Below, piece after piece: positions 44,062-55,625 of a stretch of DNA of 64,000 bases. Origin of the DNA: Guadua angustifolia (taxonomy: Eukaryota > Streptophyta > Magnoliopsida > Poales > Poaceae); the NCBI GenBank assembly GCA_036346375.1, contig CM070505.1, positions 53,318,626 through 53,382,625 of the forward strand, read 5' to 3'. The notes below the pieces were generated by a model. The model was not told where the DNA came from and did not search any database. It saw nothing but the letters and a program-made list of their open reading frames with translations. Within the stretch, counting starts at the first letter, position 1, and every line of letters begins with the position of its first letter. The translations under genes were made by a program, and so were the position numbers.

Positions 44062-45373
44062 GGTTATCTGTTACATTACAATAAGTGATTAGTTGTACAA
44101 TATCTCGAATTTGATAGTTGATCATGCAATAGAGTATGAGTGTAGTCTCCTCCCATTTTATTAAAAGGGGAGAAAACAATAGCTTACAGTATGGTTTTGA
44201 ATTGTTGTTCAGTCAGGTACCACTCACCAATACCACAGTCTACATCACAATATTGGCATGATCTAAACAATTATTGGATTTGTTTGGGCATAAGGTCATT
44301 GTTTTAGATCTAGATTAGTCGGGTATGGATCTCACAATTACTCATCAGCATTAATGACCATTAACAAATTTCACAATGGTAACATGTGAATATTGACACT
44401 TCTATATTGTCAGATACAACCCCTTATGTAAATGCTTATATAGGACCTTATTTGATTGAAATGAATTCATCTGAAAAAGTTCTGATAACTTGTAAGACAA
44501 ACTGAATTGAACTGGTCCAAAAAAAATTCGAGTTGAGCTTCTTTAAAATATGGAAATCTGTTTTTTCTTTTCATATTTCTGTAAATTCTTACATGCCATG
44601 TTTAGATGCGCTGGGATTATTGTAGACCATTAGAACCAGAGTCATATGGTGGTAAATACAACTTTACTGGTTTGGATTGCTGTAGGCTACTTAGATAAAA
44701 GCAATTCCACTATAATTAGGCCCTTTGGTGCTAATGCAATAGTCCTGACTATACAAAAGGTACGCCCATCACAAGGAATTTAGAATGTATCAGAATTATT
44801 TAGACCATTAACACAGAAAGATCATATGGTGCTAACAAAGCAGAATCTCAAACAGATTTTTTATAGAACTATGTTGGTGGCAAAGTTGTGCACATGCACC
44901 TTTATGATCACACCAGAAACATAGAAACGGTTTGGATCACACAAAAAACAGTCATATATATGAAAAAGCACTCAAGAAATTTAGTAACGGTGGGGGTCGC
45001 CGGTCGGGGAGTGCGATGGACGAGGTGGGGGTCGCCACCGGTCAGGACTCGGGAGGTGGGAGCGGGACTCGGGAGGTGGGAGCGGGACTCGGGAGGCTTG
45101 GACTGGCGGCTAGGGTTCCAAGTTCTGATAGTAGGCGCATGGATGTTTCTGCTGGCAGGGCTGAACTGGCGATGGATGTTTCGAAATTCGTTCTGATTAA
45201 TGCAAATTTCCGCCTGCTTCCGCTTCGTCGAAATCGGTGTTCCGCTTCGTTTCCATTTAGGAAAAAAAATTGTTTCCATTTCCGACAATTTTCGTTTCCG
45301 TTTCCGAAAAATAGCTTCCATTTCCGTTTTCGTCCGGAACGGTCCGAAAGTTTCCATTCCGTTTTTACCCTTA
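44062..45373. other. hAT 5' leader and right terminal region
   Basis: Untranslated region upstream of the transposase ATG. It contains three near-copies of GGACTCGGGAGGTGGGAGC (45046-45105). From 45225 to 45373 it is packed with TTTCCGTTTCC motifs, the complement of those at the left end, and ends in the inverted repeat. Confidence 0.7.
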
Positions 45374-45381
45374 CATGCAAC

Positions 45382-46276
45382 CAAGGGAAGACCCAATAGT
45401 ATGGCAGGTTGGGCTACTACCTCACCTACAATTTACAAGGCTTCTTATACCAAACTGTGTATATACTGCATAGCCTAACAAATTTGGCCCATAGGTAGGG
45501 TATAGCCCAACAAATTTATACTCAGATGTGTATATACTTCAAGTTTGCTCCCACCTATAATTTCTTCCTAGATCCGCCACTACATACAACTAGAGATCTT
45601 TCTCCTTGCTCACGAAGTGCAACACATGCACAATTGAGAGGAGAAACTCACATCAGCTCAAGAGAGTGAAAAGGAACAACAAAAGCATAGTTCATATCTG
45701 GCCATGGTGGGTACTTATAGCCCATACAATAAAAACTAGCCATTAGGGAAAAAAATCTTTTGAAAAAGCAAATTCGGACATTCCTAATGCCCAAATTTGT
45801 ACATTGCTAACCGGCAAAATCGAACATTCTCAACAGGCACAAATCAACGTGGAATCCAACCGTTGTAAGAAGTCAAATTTGGATTCCGAATTGGAGGGAG
45901 AGTTCATTTATTTATACAACACAGTTTAATAGATCTTAGAATGTGCCCTACATATGTATGTTCTAGCAAGTGTAGAAGATACCATTCGATCATTAAAAAT
46001 ATTACTACAGACTACAGTGACAGCGTCGGGAAAAATTCAAGACTAACACACAACAAAAAGTATAGTTCCCATACAAATTTTTTTTTAGGTGCTAACAGCC
46101 TAAATTGTTGATGTCGGCTATAGCCATGTCCATCCTAAGGTTTCGGTCCTAAAGTATTGTCTAGGGGCTCTGGTTACCATAGCTAATCATCATGGATCGA
46201 TCATGAATCCTTCATATAGTTCGCAAGCTAGGTAAGATCGTCAGTCACAACTGACTCATCAAACCACAATGAAGGT
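45382..46276. other. Region downstream of the Vma12-like gene
   Basis: Original sequence right of the hAT insertion. It should contain the 3' UTR of the gene at 46277. No coding seen. Confidence 0.5.
45907..45912 (-). terminator. Possible polyadenylation signal
   Basis: The minus strand reads AATAAA about 365 bp after the stop codon of the Vma12-like gene. Plant signals are loose, so this is only a candidate. Confidence 0.3.
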
Positions 46277-48124
46277 CTACTGAACTTTCTTTGATCTTGG
46301 AACGGAAGAGGAGCCCAATTCTTTACTGGATGATCTGATGATGAAAAGAACTGTTTCCACCAGCATGCCACCAACTAATCCTAAGATGCCTCCAGCAGCA
46401 TTCTGAAAAATCATAAATAAGGTGGTTACCACACAAGGTTTAAATAATGTGCTATACTAATAGTTTGGATAAAACATTGCTTTCAAAATTCACAACTACA
46501 GAGGAAGGAAAAAATATGCTGCTATTTTGTCCACTGTAAATCAGACTCCTCACTGCTATATATAATGCAACCATCCTAATCCTCTTTGTCACAATGTTTT
46601 GTAGGGTGGGTCTATGCACTGTGATAGAAGCAGCGAAGTTGAACCCAACCGTTAAGAGAAAAAAAAATCCACAACTTAAAATTACACGACGGAAGCATAT
46701 GCTGTACTCATGGACTTACCATTACAGGACTGTTGCTGAACAAAGCTCTGAAAGCAGCAAATCCGACCAAATAACCCGTGAACATTATAAGGACAACATG
46801 CAGACCTGAAAGAAAAGGAAACATCCAATTGATCAGTGAACACCGTACAACCAAATGCTAGCAGCCTAGACTCAAAAGTAAACACAATGTGCTAGTGTAC
46901 AAAGAGGATATGCACACTTTTAACAACTAAAAAGGATGCTGAATTTGCCCATTCAAAATTTTCAATTTGGATAAAATTCCAGCCATATAGACGTCATCAG
47001 TAACACACTGCCTTGCCCAAATTACAAGCAGGAAGAAAACAAATTAAATTTCATTGTGCTTGAAAAGATATGCAGAGTAATAGATAGTAAAAACAAAAAA
47101 TGTTCCTTTTAGTGAAACATGCCTCATGCTCATGGATCCATCAAGTGTAATCCTAAAAATGCAGACTGCAAACGTATCTATGCAACCTATAGCCTATGGG
47201 TAGTTTGAAGTGACTAACTATTCCCATCACTTGATTGTATGCCACTGATTTGTGTAGTACATTCTACTTAGTTGAACAAATTTTTAAGCTTTAAACACCA
47301 TAATACTGTGCATTTTTGTTCAGTTTTTAAGCATGCTTTTGTGTAATACTAACTTAAGTTTTATTCTCACATGGAAACTTGATTACAAGTTACACAATCA
47401 TTTGTTGAAATCTACGTTTTCCGAATTATGAAAAGTTCAATTCTTGCATTAGCAGTCATGATTCTGAGGGCTTTGGGTTGTTTGTAAAACCACAAAACAC
47501 ATCCAGTTGAGGAGCTCAAGAAAGCTATTATTTTCTGATGAAACAAACAAGACATTATGACCCTAATACAAAAAAACCTGATGATTGCAGTGATCAATGT
47601 GCAAAGAGAGTATCAATACGATAGTTGATACCGAATCCGATCTGATCCTTGTAGGAGGAGAAGGGCTCGGGGTTGTCCTCCTTCCTCGGCGCGACATCCC
47701 TGACGAGCTCGGCGTAGTCCTTCCTCTCCTGCATCTCCCGGAGCTTGTCCAGCCTCGCCTTGAGCTCATCGCTCTACGCGCGCGCAGCCAAATCAGAATC
47801 AAAATCCTTTGCCTACAGCACACCAACTCAGACGACTAGCGTGGCTATTGCTTCCCAACTCACCTTCTCACGAGGCTTGGGGCTGGGCAGCACGAATTCG
47901 GCTCCTCGGAGGAGGTGGCGGAGAGGCGGGCGGCCGTGCGAGTAGGTGGCGCACCAGATGGCGCGGAGGGAGCGGTAGGGGACGGCCGGCTCCGAGGAGA
48001 GGGTGGCGGCGAGGTCGCAAAGCTCGCCGGTGAGATCTCGGGAGGAGGCAGCCGCGGAGAGGAAGGAGCGGATCGGATCGGTGGCGGCGACGACGAGGCC
48101 CGACGTGGCGGTCGTGGCGGCCAT
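46277..48124 (-). CDS. Vma12/TMEM199-type V-ATPase assembly factor, four exons
   Basis: Exons on the minus strand are 48124-47864, 47773-47632, 46805-46720 and 46402-46277, joining to 615 bp and 204 residues with no internal stop. All introns have GT-AG borders (donors GTGAGT, GTATCA, GTAAGT). The N-terminal two thirds are soluble, with YRSLRAIWCAT, LLRGAEFVLPSPKPREK and a charged helix SDELKARLDKLREMQERKDY. Two membrane helices follow: LHVVLIMFTGYLVGFAAFRA (about 136-156) and GGILGLVGGMLVETVLFII (about 167-185). The last four residues KKVQ fit a KKXX ER-retrieval signal. Yeast Vma12 and human TMEM199 are ER proteins that help build the V-ATPase membrane sector. The sequence agrees with my memory of the grass and Arabidopsis proteins. 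It is the only intact host gene seen. Confidence 0.93.
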
Positions 48125-48359
48125 GGCTGCTTCTGCTCAAAGGCTGGGGACCTCTCCAACTGGACTAACAACACCAAGGAGGAGTACAAGTATTTGGATT
48201 TGGATTTGGGCCTTGCCCAGATCCAAATCAGTTTAGAGCTCAGTCGATGACCCACGACGCGATGGCTGGGCTCGATGTAAAAACATCTTCTCTACACCTC
48301 TCCAGGCCTGCATAAAAAATAAAAACCAATCACCGCATATAAACCCACCGCATGTGATA
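48125..48359 (-). promoter_or_regulatory. 5' UTR and proximal promoter of the Vma12-like gene
   Basis: Only 235 bp separate the start codon from the target duplication of the copia element. A weak TATA-like TTTATAT (minus strand) is at 48336-48343. TGGGCC/TGGGCT motifs, like plant site II boxes of housekeeping genes, occur near 48207 and 48266. The transcription start is not defined. Confidence 0.5.
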
Positions 48360-48364
48360 AGACC

Positions 48365-48594
48365 TAACAAGAGATAAGATATTATAACCATATTCGGTTA
48401 GATCCTATCTCTTCTGTGTGAGCGAATCCAAACTCATCTCTTATGATTTTTTTATATATTGAGCATCCTCTATATACAAGAATCAATCTAATAAGGCGAG
48501 AGAATTTTGCTCCATACTTTGTGTGCTGCAGTTATTGTGATTGTATTGGCGTGCTGTTGATTGATCATGAGTGAACGACTACGTTTTACAACAC
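48365..48594 (+). repeat. 5' LTR of copia-1
   Basis: 230 bp, from TAACAAGAGATAAG (TG changed to TA) to TTTTACAACA. A TATA-like TTTATATATT lies at 48451-48460. Pairs with 55913-56144. Confidence 0.88.
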
Positions 48595-48606
48595 GTTATC
48601 AGTACA
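48595..48606 (+). other. Primer-binding site, copia-1
   Basis: CGTTATCAGTAC directly follows the LTR. Many plant copia elements show TTATCAGCAC at this place. Confidence 0.6.
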
Positions 48607-50560
48607 AGTTTCCACCAAGGCCAATTGCAATCGTTTCACTGTGACAATCGACACTGCGCCGAATTTCATCCTGCTACACGCAATCATCCTATATCAAACC
48701 CTACGTAAGCACTTCTATGTAATCGTTGATCTGGTAGATCATCACATCAATTCATATCATGTATGTTGTTTCTGTTCATCACATGATTTTTGTTCATAAT
48801 CAATACATGAAAAAAATCGACACCATCTTTGCTTGCCCCGAAGGCAACGCCTGCACGCCTCAGTGGCCTCGCCAGCGCTGTGCAGCTGCACCCGAATCAC
48901 ACCTCACAAAGAGGCGGCGGTGTGGCTCTCTGCCTTCCGCCCGAAGCAGCGGCAGTGCCTGCTCACTGCCCGGAGAGGTAATGGCGACTGTGCATCTAGA
49001 TGCGGCAGAGACGCCCGACGTGCCACGGCTTCCACCCCTGCAGTGGCGACAAGTCCTCGGCCGAGGCACCCACTCCGCACCCGCACGGTAGTGGCCAGTT
49101 CATGCCGGCTGTGATGAAGGCAGCATTGCATTCATGTTCGCCGCAGTAGGCACTGTGTCCATGCCAACCAGTGAACGCGTGCCTGCAATGGAGTGGCCCT
49201 TCGGCTCCCGCGCCGGTAGTCGCAGACCCACGGGCATTCATGCCCGCGCGACGGCGAAGAGGCCCCTTTGGCTCTTTGGCTTCCACATGCACACGCACCG
49301 GTGGAGCAGCCCTTCGGCTGCCACGTCGGCAGTCGCGGACGGATGAAGCCTTGGCTCCCACACCCGTTGCGTGACCATCCGCTTCGGCTTCTCTGCACCT
49401 TCGCGCCCCGCTGGCCGCACCCGCCGCGCCGCCGGTTGCTTCATGCTCGCCGGTCGTTCCGTGCTCGTCGCATCGCCGGCTGCTGCGCAGCCTGAAGCCG
49501 CACCCGCAAGGCCGCCAACTACTGCTTCACTCGTGCGTTGCTCACACCCACCGCACCACTGGCCGCGCTGCCTACATCGCCGGCAGCCCCGAGCTGCCAC
49601 CCCTGCTCGTGTCACACGAGGCAAGTGACAGCTAGGGTGCGGGAAACCCCTAGCCACTGCACTGCTAAGAGTCGACATTTTTGGTCTGAGTGTTCAAGTG
49701 GGCCAAGAGAAGCCCACTCGGCCCTCTATAAACAGGAGATTGTCGGAATTGAAAAAATTCTAGAAAATTAGTACTAGAGATTGGATTTCTTAGTATATAG
49801 GCTTTCGTAAATTTTGATAAAATTAGTATTTATTACACATTGGAAGTTCCATGCTCTGAGATTATTTTCTAGCTTTATGCCATTTTTATTATGTGCTAGA
49901 ATTTATTTTCTGTTATTTAAGTAATTCTGAAAATTGCTTGAAAAATTAACAAAAAATGCTGGAAAATTAGGAAAAATTATGTATGACCCATTGATGTATG
50001 TTATGTTGCTGGATTCATTTTCCTTAGTTCCATGTTAATATGTGTTGGAATTTATTTTTCTATTATTCAATAATTCTGAAAATTGCTTGGTAATTAGCCA
50101 AAAAAAACATAAAAATGCTAGGAAAATTCCAAAAAATTCTAGATAGCATTTGAGACCTTTTAAGTCTCTAGATTAATATTCTTAGCATTATGCCATGATT
50201 AATTCATGTTGAAAGTTATTTTCGGTTAATCGGTAATTCTGAAAATTGCTTAATAATTAGTAGAAAAGTATGAAAAATGATAAGAAAATTTCATAGAGCA
50301 TATTGAAAGCTCCATATCTCTAGATTTATTATCCTAGCATAATTCCATATTGATATATGTTGAAATTTACTTTTGTGTTATATGGTAATTCTGAAAATTG
50401 TTGAATAATTAGCAGAATGACATAAAAATTGCTAGGAAAATTCTGAAAAATTTTAGATAATTATCTACTAAATAGATATAGACCAAACTTTAATGATTGA
50501 AGAGTGAGCATGCATTGTAATGATTTTACCAGTAGTAAAAGTCATTTTGCATAAATAGAA
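48607..50560 (+). other. Long leader of copia-1 with GC-rich block
   Basis: Untranslated leader of almost 2 kb. The part 48830-49680 is strikingly GC-rich and open in several frames on both strands, with CCCTTCGGCT and GGCTTCCA repeats. None of the ORFs shows a domain. The flanks are AT-rich. The end carries the tandem repeat listed next. Confidence 0.6.
49860..50470. repeat. Four tandem units of about 150-160 bp
   Basis: TAATTCTGAAAATTGCTT recurs at 49922, 50071, 50234 and 50385 (steps 149, 163 and 151), each followed by TTAGCA/AAAATGCTAGGAAAATT and preceded by a TGTTGAAATTTATTTT-type stretch. Units are diverged. Confidence 0.82.
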
Positions 50561-51450
50561 ATAGGATATGTTGGACATCGCAAAAAGATGATACTTATTA
50601 AGCTAGCCCTGAATGGCAACAATTACCTTACTCGGGTAATGAATACTAAGATTAAGATTAATCTGATAACTTGATCTTTTAGAGCTACTGTTTTCCTAGC
50701 CTGAAGCTAGTACTCCTGATCCTCCCGAAGCCGCCAGATGTACGGCTCTGCACCTCCTAAGGCACCATCTTCATACGGACCTGAAGTCCAAATAGTTGAT
50801 GGAAGATGACTAGCTACTACTTTTGAATTCCCTGAAGGAAAAATATATGACCAGCAAAGATCCATCCTGTTGCTAGAGACACAACGCGAATGGATCCTCC
50901 CATACTTTCAGGATTCTAAAGGCTATGGCAGCATATAATTTTTTTGTCATACACAAGCTTGTCATTAATCTAACATTATGTAACAAGAAAGTTACTAATG
51001 CTAAAAAGATTGGCAAGATATTATGCACCTTCTACCCTAATATGAGGATATTGTTGTAATAGTATCGCCATACCCAGTACCAAAAGTACTTCGAGCTTAT
51101 ATGCATTTTGCTATTAGAAGTAGAAAAACATGATGAACTCCTAGTAAAGAATCATCATGTACTTCCTAAGGGAGTCTTGCAGTGCCCGAAGCACATGTAA
51201 ATGCTCAGCAGGCTAGTAATAGCTGTGGCTGCAGAAAGGGCCAATGGAATAAAGGGAATAGGGGAAGAGGCAATTCATAGTGAAAAAGTAAAGGTAAAGG
51301 GTAGGAACTTCCAAAAGTAAGACTGCAAACCCTGAATAACCCTATTTTAGGTATGGATGCATTGGCCATTGGTCATGCAACTATTGCATCCCGAAGCATG
51401 TGGTAGACCTTTACACAAAATCTACTGAAAAAGTCAATAAGATCGGGGGT
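50561..51450 (+). pseudogene. Copia-1 Gag (decayed)
   Basis: Gag traces begin with LALNGNNYLTRVMNTKI (near 50602) and end with a damaged zinc knuckle (YGCIGHWSCNYC, near 51350). No long ORF remains. Confidence 0.65.
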
Positions 51451-52712
51451 AAACAATGTTGAATCATACTTTACCGGTCAACCTATTATTGACACGGATG
51501 CTGAGAAGTGTGATAATATGGTTCTTGAAATTATAAAGTTTGAGGAGTCCTAGAAGGACATATACAACTCATATGGAGACCTGGATTAGACTTCTAAGTA
51601 TTCCTTCACTTTACTAGTCGATGTCATATATTCCTTATAATTAAGTCTCCTTATCAGTTTAGCCTAGTTCCTGAATGAACATTTGGTCTACGCTCCTGTT
51701 GAGCGATTATCATTCAAAATTGAATCAATTGATATTTCCCAGATATTTGTTTAATTGTGCTATATTTGTTTTATATTCTACAATTTGTTCCTGATGCAAC
51801 AATTGTTTAATTGATAAATCATTCTTCTAATATAGAACAAAGTATAATCAGATGATAGAGGAGAAAATTTATCTAGAAGACAGTTGTACCACACTAAGTG
51901 AATTGGAAATATTATGATTATCGCCAGAAGTGATACTCTCATAGTTGGCACTAGAAGAATGCCATATTATACCCTAAGTGCAGTCGTACTCCTTTAAGTT
52001 TTAAAGACATTGGTCTGAATCGTTTCCATATGGAGACAAAGAATGAGGATGGTACAGAAGATCCACTCATGACTAAGTTTAATAGGTGTAATAAACGTGT
52101 GGTTAAAAAGCTTCATTCATTCTCCTCCGATTTATACTATGCACATATAAAACCTGAAATTTATGTTGCGATAAAAACCCATAAATATTTAAGATTTGGT
52201 AGATCGACTAGGTTATCCTAAGTTGAATATAAATAATTAATAATTTTACTGGCCAGAGCATAAACACTTTCCTAGACCTGAAGATTTCTTATGCTCTGTT
52301 TGTGCTATAAGAAAGCTTATAGTTAGATCTTCTTACATAAAAAGTTAGGGAAAAATCAATGAATTTTCTGAAGAAAATTCAAGATGATATATGTGGGCTG
52401 TTCAGCCCCTGTTGGGCCACTTTTAAGAAATTTTATAGTACTGATAGATGCTTCTACTAGATAGTCCTACATGTCTCTTATCTACTAGGAACCATGCTTC
52501 TTCCAAAAAAATTAATTACCCAAATTATTAAATTAAGAGCCTACTTTTCAGAAGAAAGGATCAAATCTATTCAAATATACAATGCTAGTGAGTTTATCTC
52601 AAAGCATTTAATGGTTATTGTATGGCTCTGGGAATTAATGTAGAGCATCTCGTACCTTATGTCCACACTCAAAATGGCTTTGCAGGGTCATTATATTAAA
52701 AGGACAAACTTA

Positions 52713-53157
52713 GGCCCTGTTTGGGAGAGCTCCAGATCCCAGCTCCAGCTCATATCTGAAACTTATAGGTTAAAATAAAGTGAATTAAGTTCATATTTTT
52801 AGTCTAAAATGTAAACAAGATGATCTACCTAAACACTCTTAGGGCCTGTTTGGCAGGGATTCAGCTTCTCAAGATGAAAATTTTAGTTTCACCAGATTCA
52901 TGAAGTTGGAGCTTTGAGTATATTAAGAGTGTTTAGATGGATCATCTTGTTTACATTTTAGACTAAAAATATAAACTTAATTCACTTTATTTTAGCCTAT
53001 AAGTTTCAGATTTCAGGTGAAACTGGAATCTGGAGCTCTACCAAACAGGCCTTTAATATACCCACAACTCCAGCTTCATAAATTTCTGGAGCTAGAAATA
53101 TCCTGCTCCACCAACTCCACAGATTTTGGTGGAGCTAAAGCTGTCCCAAACACCCCT
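52713..53157. mobile_element. Outer Tourist-like MITE
   Basis: The left end GGCCCTGTTTGGGAGAGC and right end (complement AGGGGTGTTTGGGACAGC) are inverted repeats. The element is flanked by TTA (52710-52712 and 53158-53160), the target of PIF/Harbinger-type elements. Removing the inner copy and one TTA leaves about 231 bp, collinear with the complement of the inner copy. Non-coding. Confidence 0.82.
52842..53052. mobile_element. Inner Tourist-like MITE, inserted in the outer one
   Basis: This 211-bp copy of the same family lies in opposite orientation. Ends are GGGCCTGTTTGGCAGGG and (complement) GGCCTGTTTGGTAGAGC; target TTA at 52839-52841 and 53053-53055. The inverted copies make an 80-bp near-perfect hairpin stem (52767-52841 with 52923-53003). 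Confidence 0.85.
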
Positions 53158-53420
53158 TTATTACTTGGCCGCTCTTGCAGAATAATAGGCTTCCCACCAG
53201 TTGATGGGGCTATGCAGTGCTACATACTGCGGTAATAATTCAACTCAGACCAACTGCACATTATGAAATTTTCCTGTTGCAGATAGTGCGTGGAAAGAAT
53301 CACCTATTTCCCATCTGCGAAAATCTGGCTGTGTTGTATACATGCCAATCTCTCCACCACAGCGTGCCACCATAGGACCTCACCAGAAGTTAAGGATCTA
53401 TGTAGGTTATGAATTCTGTC

Positions 53421-54235
53421 ATGTATTAAAATACCTAGAGCCTATGACAGGGAATCTGTACACGGCTCGGTACGCTGATTGTACTAAGAATATTTTTTTC
53501 GACATTAGACGGAGATAAGTACCACATTAGAAAATGCCGAGTACTTACATTCACACACTAAAGAGACCGAACTTGAAGTTCGAAGAATAATAAATCTGTA
53601 ATAAATAAGATAATAATCTACCAAATGCCTTCACTGGTCATAATGGAGTGAAAAGATCTCATATACTTGCAGTATATGCACCTAAAAGAGTAGAAATATC
53701 CTAAAAGGATATTGAACCCACTCTTGATCCTCATGCTAAGAAGAGAGGGAGGCCTCCAGGTGCACGGGACTCAATTCTGCGAAGATATCCGCAGAAGTAG
53801 AGAACCGAACAAATGAGAAAACTACACATGACAGTGGAAGAAGCTTAACCTGATATTGAGAAAATCCCTAAAGTGGTCTATCTTGAAGATGATAACTCCA
53901 ACGTATATTTGCGTGCACAATCCTATGCTGGGAAGTTGAAACACCTAGACTCCATCGTTGTGGGAAATTACGACGAGATGGAAGAAACTAATATAGATAT
54001 ATCCCTGAAGTGATGCAAAACAAATGAATAAAAGAAAGACTACAATTGTTGACACATATTTGCCTCTAAAATTGCTAAAAGCTGGATCCAAAATCAAAGC
54101 ACATGGCAGAGTGCCAGAAATACTCAAATAGGGTCAAACAAAAAGAAGCAATTAAGGCAGCGCTCGCTTAATAAGAGAAAAGTTTTTGGTCCTGTTGACC
54201 AAACATCACCTAAAGTGTTACCTGTAGGGTCAATT
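53421..54235 (+). other. Integrase-RT linker of copia-1
   Basis: Decayed coding sequence between integrase and RT. KKRGRPPG-type linker (near 53735, AAGAGAGGGAGGCCTCCAGG) typical of copia pol is readable. No intact frame. Confidence 0.5.
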
Positions 54236-54960
54236 AGGTTTTTCATCTGGAAGAGAAATAAAAATACCCTGTGGTGAGATATAAAGTGAGGTTTGTAGCA
54301 CAATGGTTCACATAGAGACTCAGCATCGATTACGATGAAACCTATTTCTCTTGTAATGAGTGGAATAACGTTCTGAAATTTAATATTAATGGCAGCAAGC
54401 TTAAACTTAACAATGCAGTTGATGAATGTAGTGACCGTATATTTATATGGGTCACTAGATTCGGATATTTATATGAGAATCCCTAAAGAAATCAAAGTTC
54501 CAAATCCTAATAATCGCAACATGTATAGCGTCAAACTAAAGAGATCGCTATATGGATTAAAACAGTCAGGGAGAATGTGGTATAACCGACTTAGTGAGTT
54601 CCTCCTAAAGAACGAATATTGTCCCTATGTGCTCATAAAGAAATTCTAGAGTGGATTCTGTATCATCGCGGTATATGTCGATGATTTGAATATCATCAGA
54701 ACCACAGAGGAGATAGAGGAAGCAAGTGCTTACCTCATGACAGAGTTTTGAGATGAAAGATTTGGGTAAAACTAAATTTTGCTTAGGTCTACAGCTAGAA
54801 CATTTTCTATAAGAAATCTTTGTACACCAGTCTACCTATACCAAGAAGGTTTTGAAAAGGTTTAATATGAATGAATCACATCCTTTAAAAACCCCGTGGT
54901 CGTATGATCCCTTGAAATAGATAAAGACCCTTTCAGACCAAGAATGGAAAATGAGAAAGT
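54236..54960 (+). pseudogene. Copia-1 reverse transcriptase
   Basis: Copia RT with stops. ORF 54389-54649 reads VYLYGSLDSDIYMRIPK and KLKRSLYGLKQSGRMWYNRL, both standard. The catalytic YVDD is at 54673-54684 (IAVYVDDLNII), past a TAG stop at 54648. KDLGKTKFCLGLQLEH follows in another frame. Confidence 0.85.
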
Positions 54961-55625
54961 CTTAGCACTTGAAGTCTCATAGTGATGTATCTTGCGAATT
55001 GCACAAGGTCTGATATTGAATTTGTAGTGAATTTGCTAGCAAGACACAGTTCAGCCCCAACCAAAAGACATTGGCCTGGTGTCAAGATTTTACTTAGATA
55101 CCTTCAAGGTACTCAAGATTTTGGATTGTTTTTCCAGAAGAACCAATACTTGACCATGGTGGGATATATGGACGTTGACTATCTGTTTGATCTCCACGGT
55201 ATCAAATTACAGACTGGTTTTGTGTTTCTCTGTGTGGTTCAGTCGTTTCTTAGCGGTCTTTTAAGAAGACCTTAGTAGCTACGTCTATCAACCATTCAGA
55301 AATTATAGCTTTTAAAGAGCCTCACGTGCATGTGTTTGGCTACGATGTGTGATTAATTATATCCAAAAGTCGTGTGGTCTTAACACCATTGATCCCCCAC
55401 AATTATCATGAAGATAATACTACTTGTGTTGCACAAATGTAAACTGGTTATGTGAAAAGCAATATCACAAAGCATATTGCTCCTAAGCTTTTTTATCCTC
55501 ATGAACTCCAGAAGAATAGTGAGGTAAAGTTTGTTCAAATTAAGTCATGTGAAAATCTTACAGATTTATTCACCAAGTCCTTGCCAAATCTACATTCAAA
55601 AGATATGTTAAAGGCATTAGAATGA
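54961..55625 (+). pseudogene. Copia-1 RNase H
   Basis: MYLANCTRSDIEFVVNLLAR and RHWPGVKILLRYLQGTQDFG (54982-55275) mark the RT thumb/RNase H border; YMDVDY holds the first Asp region. NITKHIAPKLF and DLFTKSLPNLHSKDMLKALE near 55480-55620 end the polyprotein at TGA 55624. Frameshifted at about 55270. Confidence 0.82.

Larger units (their letters stand above)
30202..45373 (-). mobile_element. Ac-like hAT DNA transposon, split by a gypsy element
   Basis: The left end TAGGGGTGAAAACGGAAC and right end (complement TAAGGGTAAAAACGGAAT) form imperfect inverted repeats. They are flanked by a perfect 8-bp duplication CATGCAAC (30194-30201 and 45374-45381), the hAT hallmark. Both sub-termini are packed with ACGGAAA-type motifs, like the AAACGG sites bound by maize Ac transposase. 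A BED-finger hAT transposase lies on the minus strand in two pieces. Removing the 10,969-bp gypsy insert and one 5-bp duplication leaves about 4.2 kb, close to Ac. Frameshifts suggest it no longer makes transposase. Confidence 0.93.
52015..53420 (+). pseudogene. Copia-1 pre-integrase and integrase (interrupted by MITEs)
   Basis: The pre-integrase domain is in frame at 52030-52221 (NRCNKRVVKKLHSFSSDLYY). Integrase traces follow from 52380 (GPLLGHF-like segment) to the core near 52620-52700 (NVEHLVPYVHTQNG). The gene is cut at 52713 by the MITE pair and resumes at 53161. Many stops. 51451-52014 holds a protease-region remnant without clear motifs. Confidence 0.65.

Noticed and set aside
47828..48255. 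Other-frame ORFs over the first Vma12-like exon
   Set aside because: The spliced 204-residue frame explains all exons; the alternatives stop in introns.
48833..49678. Several proline/arginine-rich ORFs as a gene
   Set aside because: Open frames on both strands reflect GC content in the copia leader; no homology or splice pattern visible.
52713..53053. One single large foldback element
   Set aside because: The arms pair well, but TTA duplications and collinearity show two copies of one MITE family, one inside the other.
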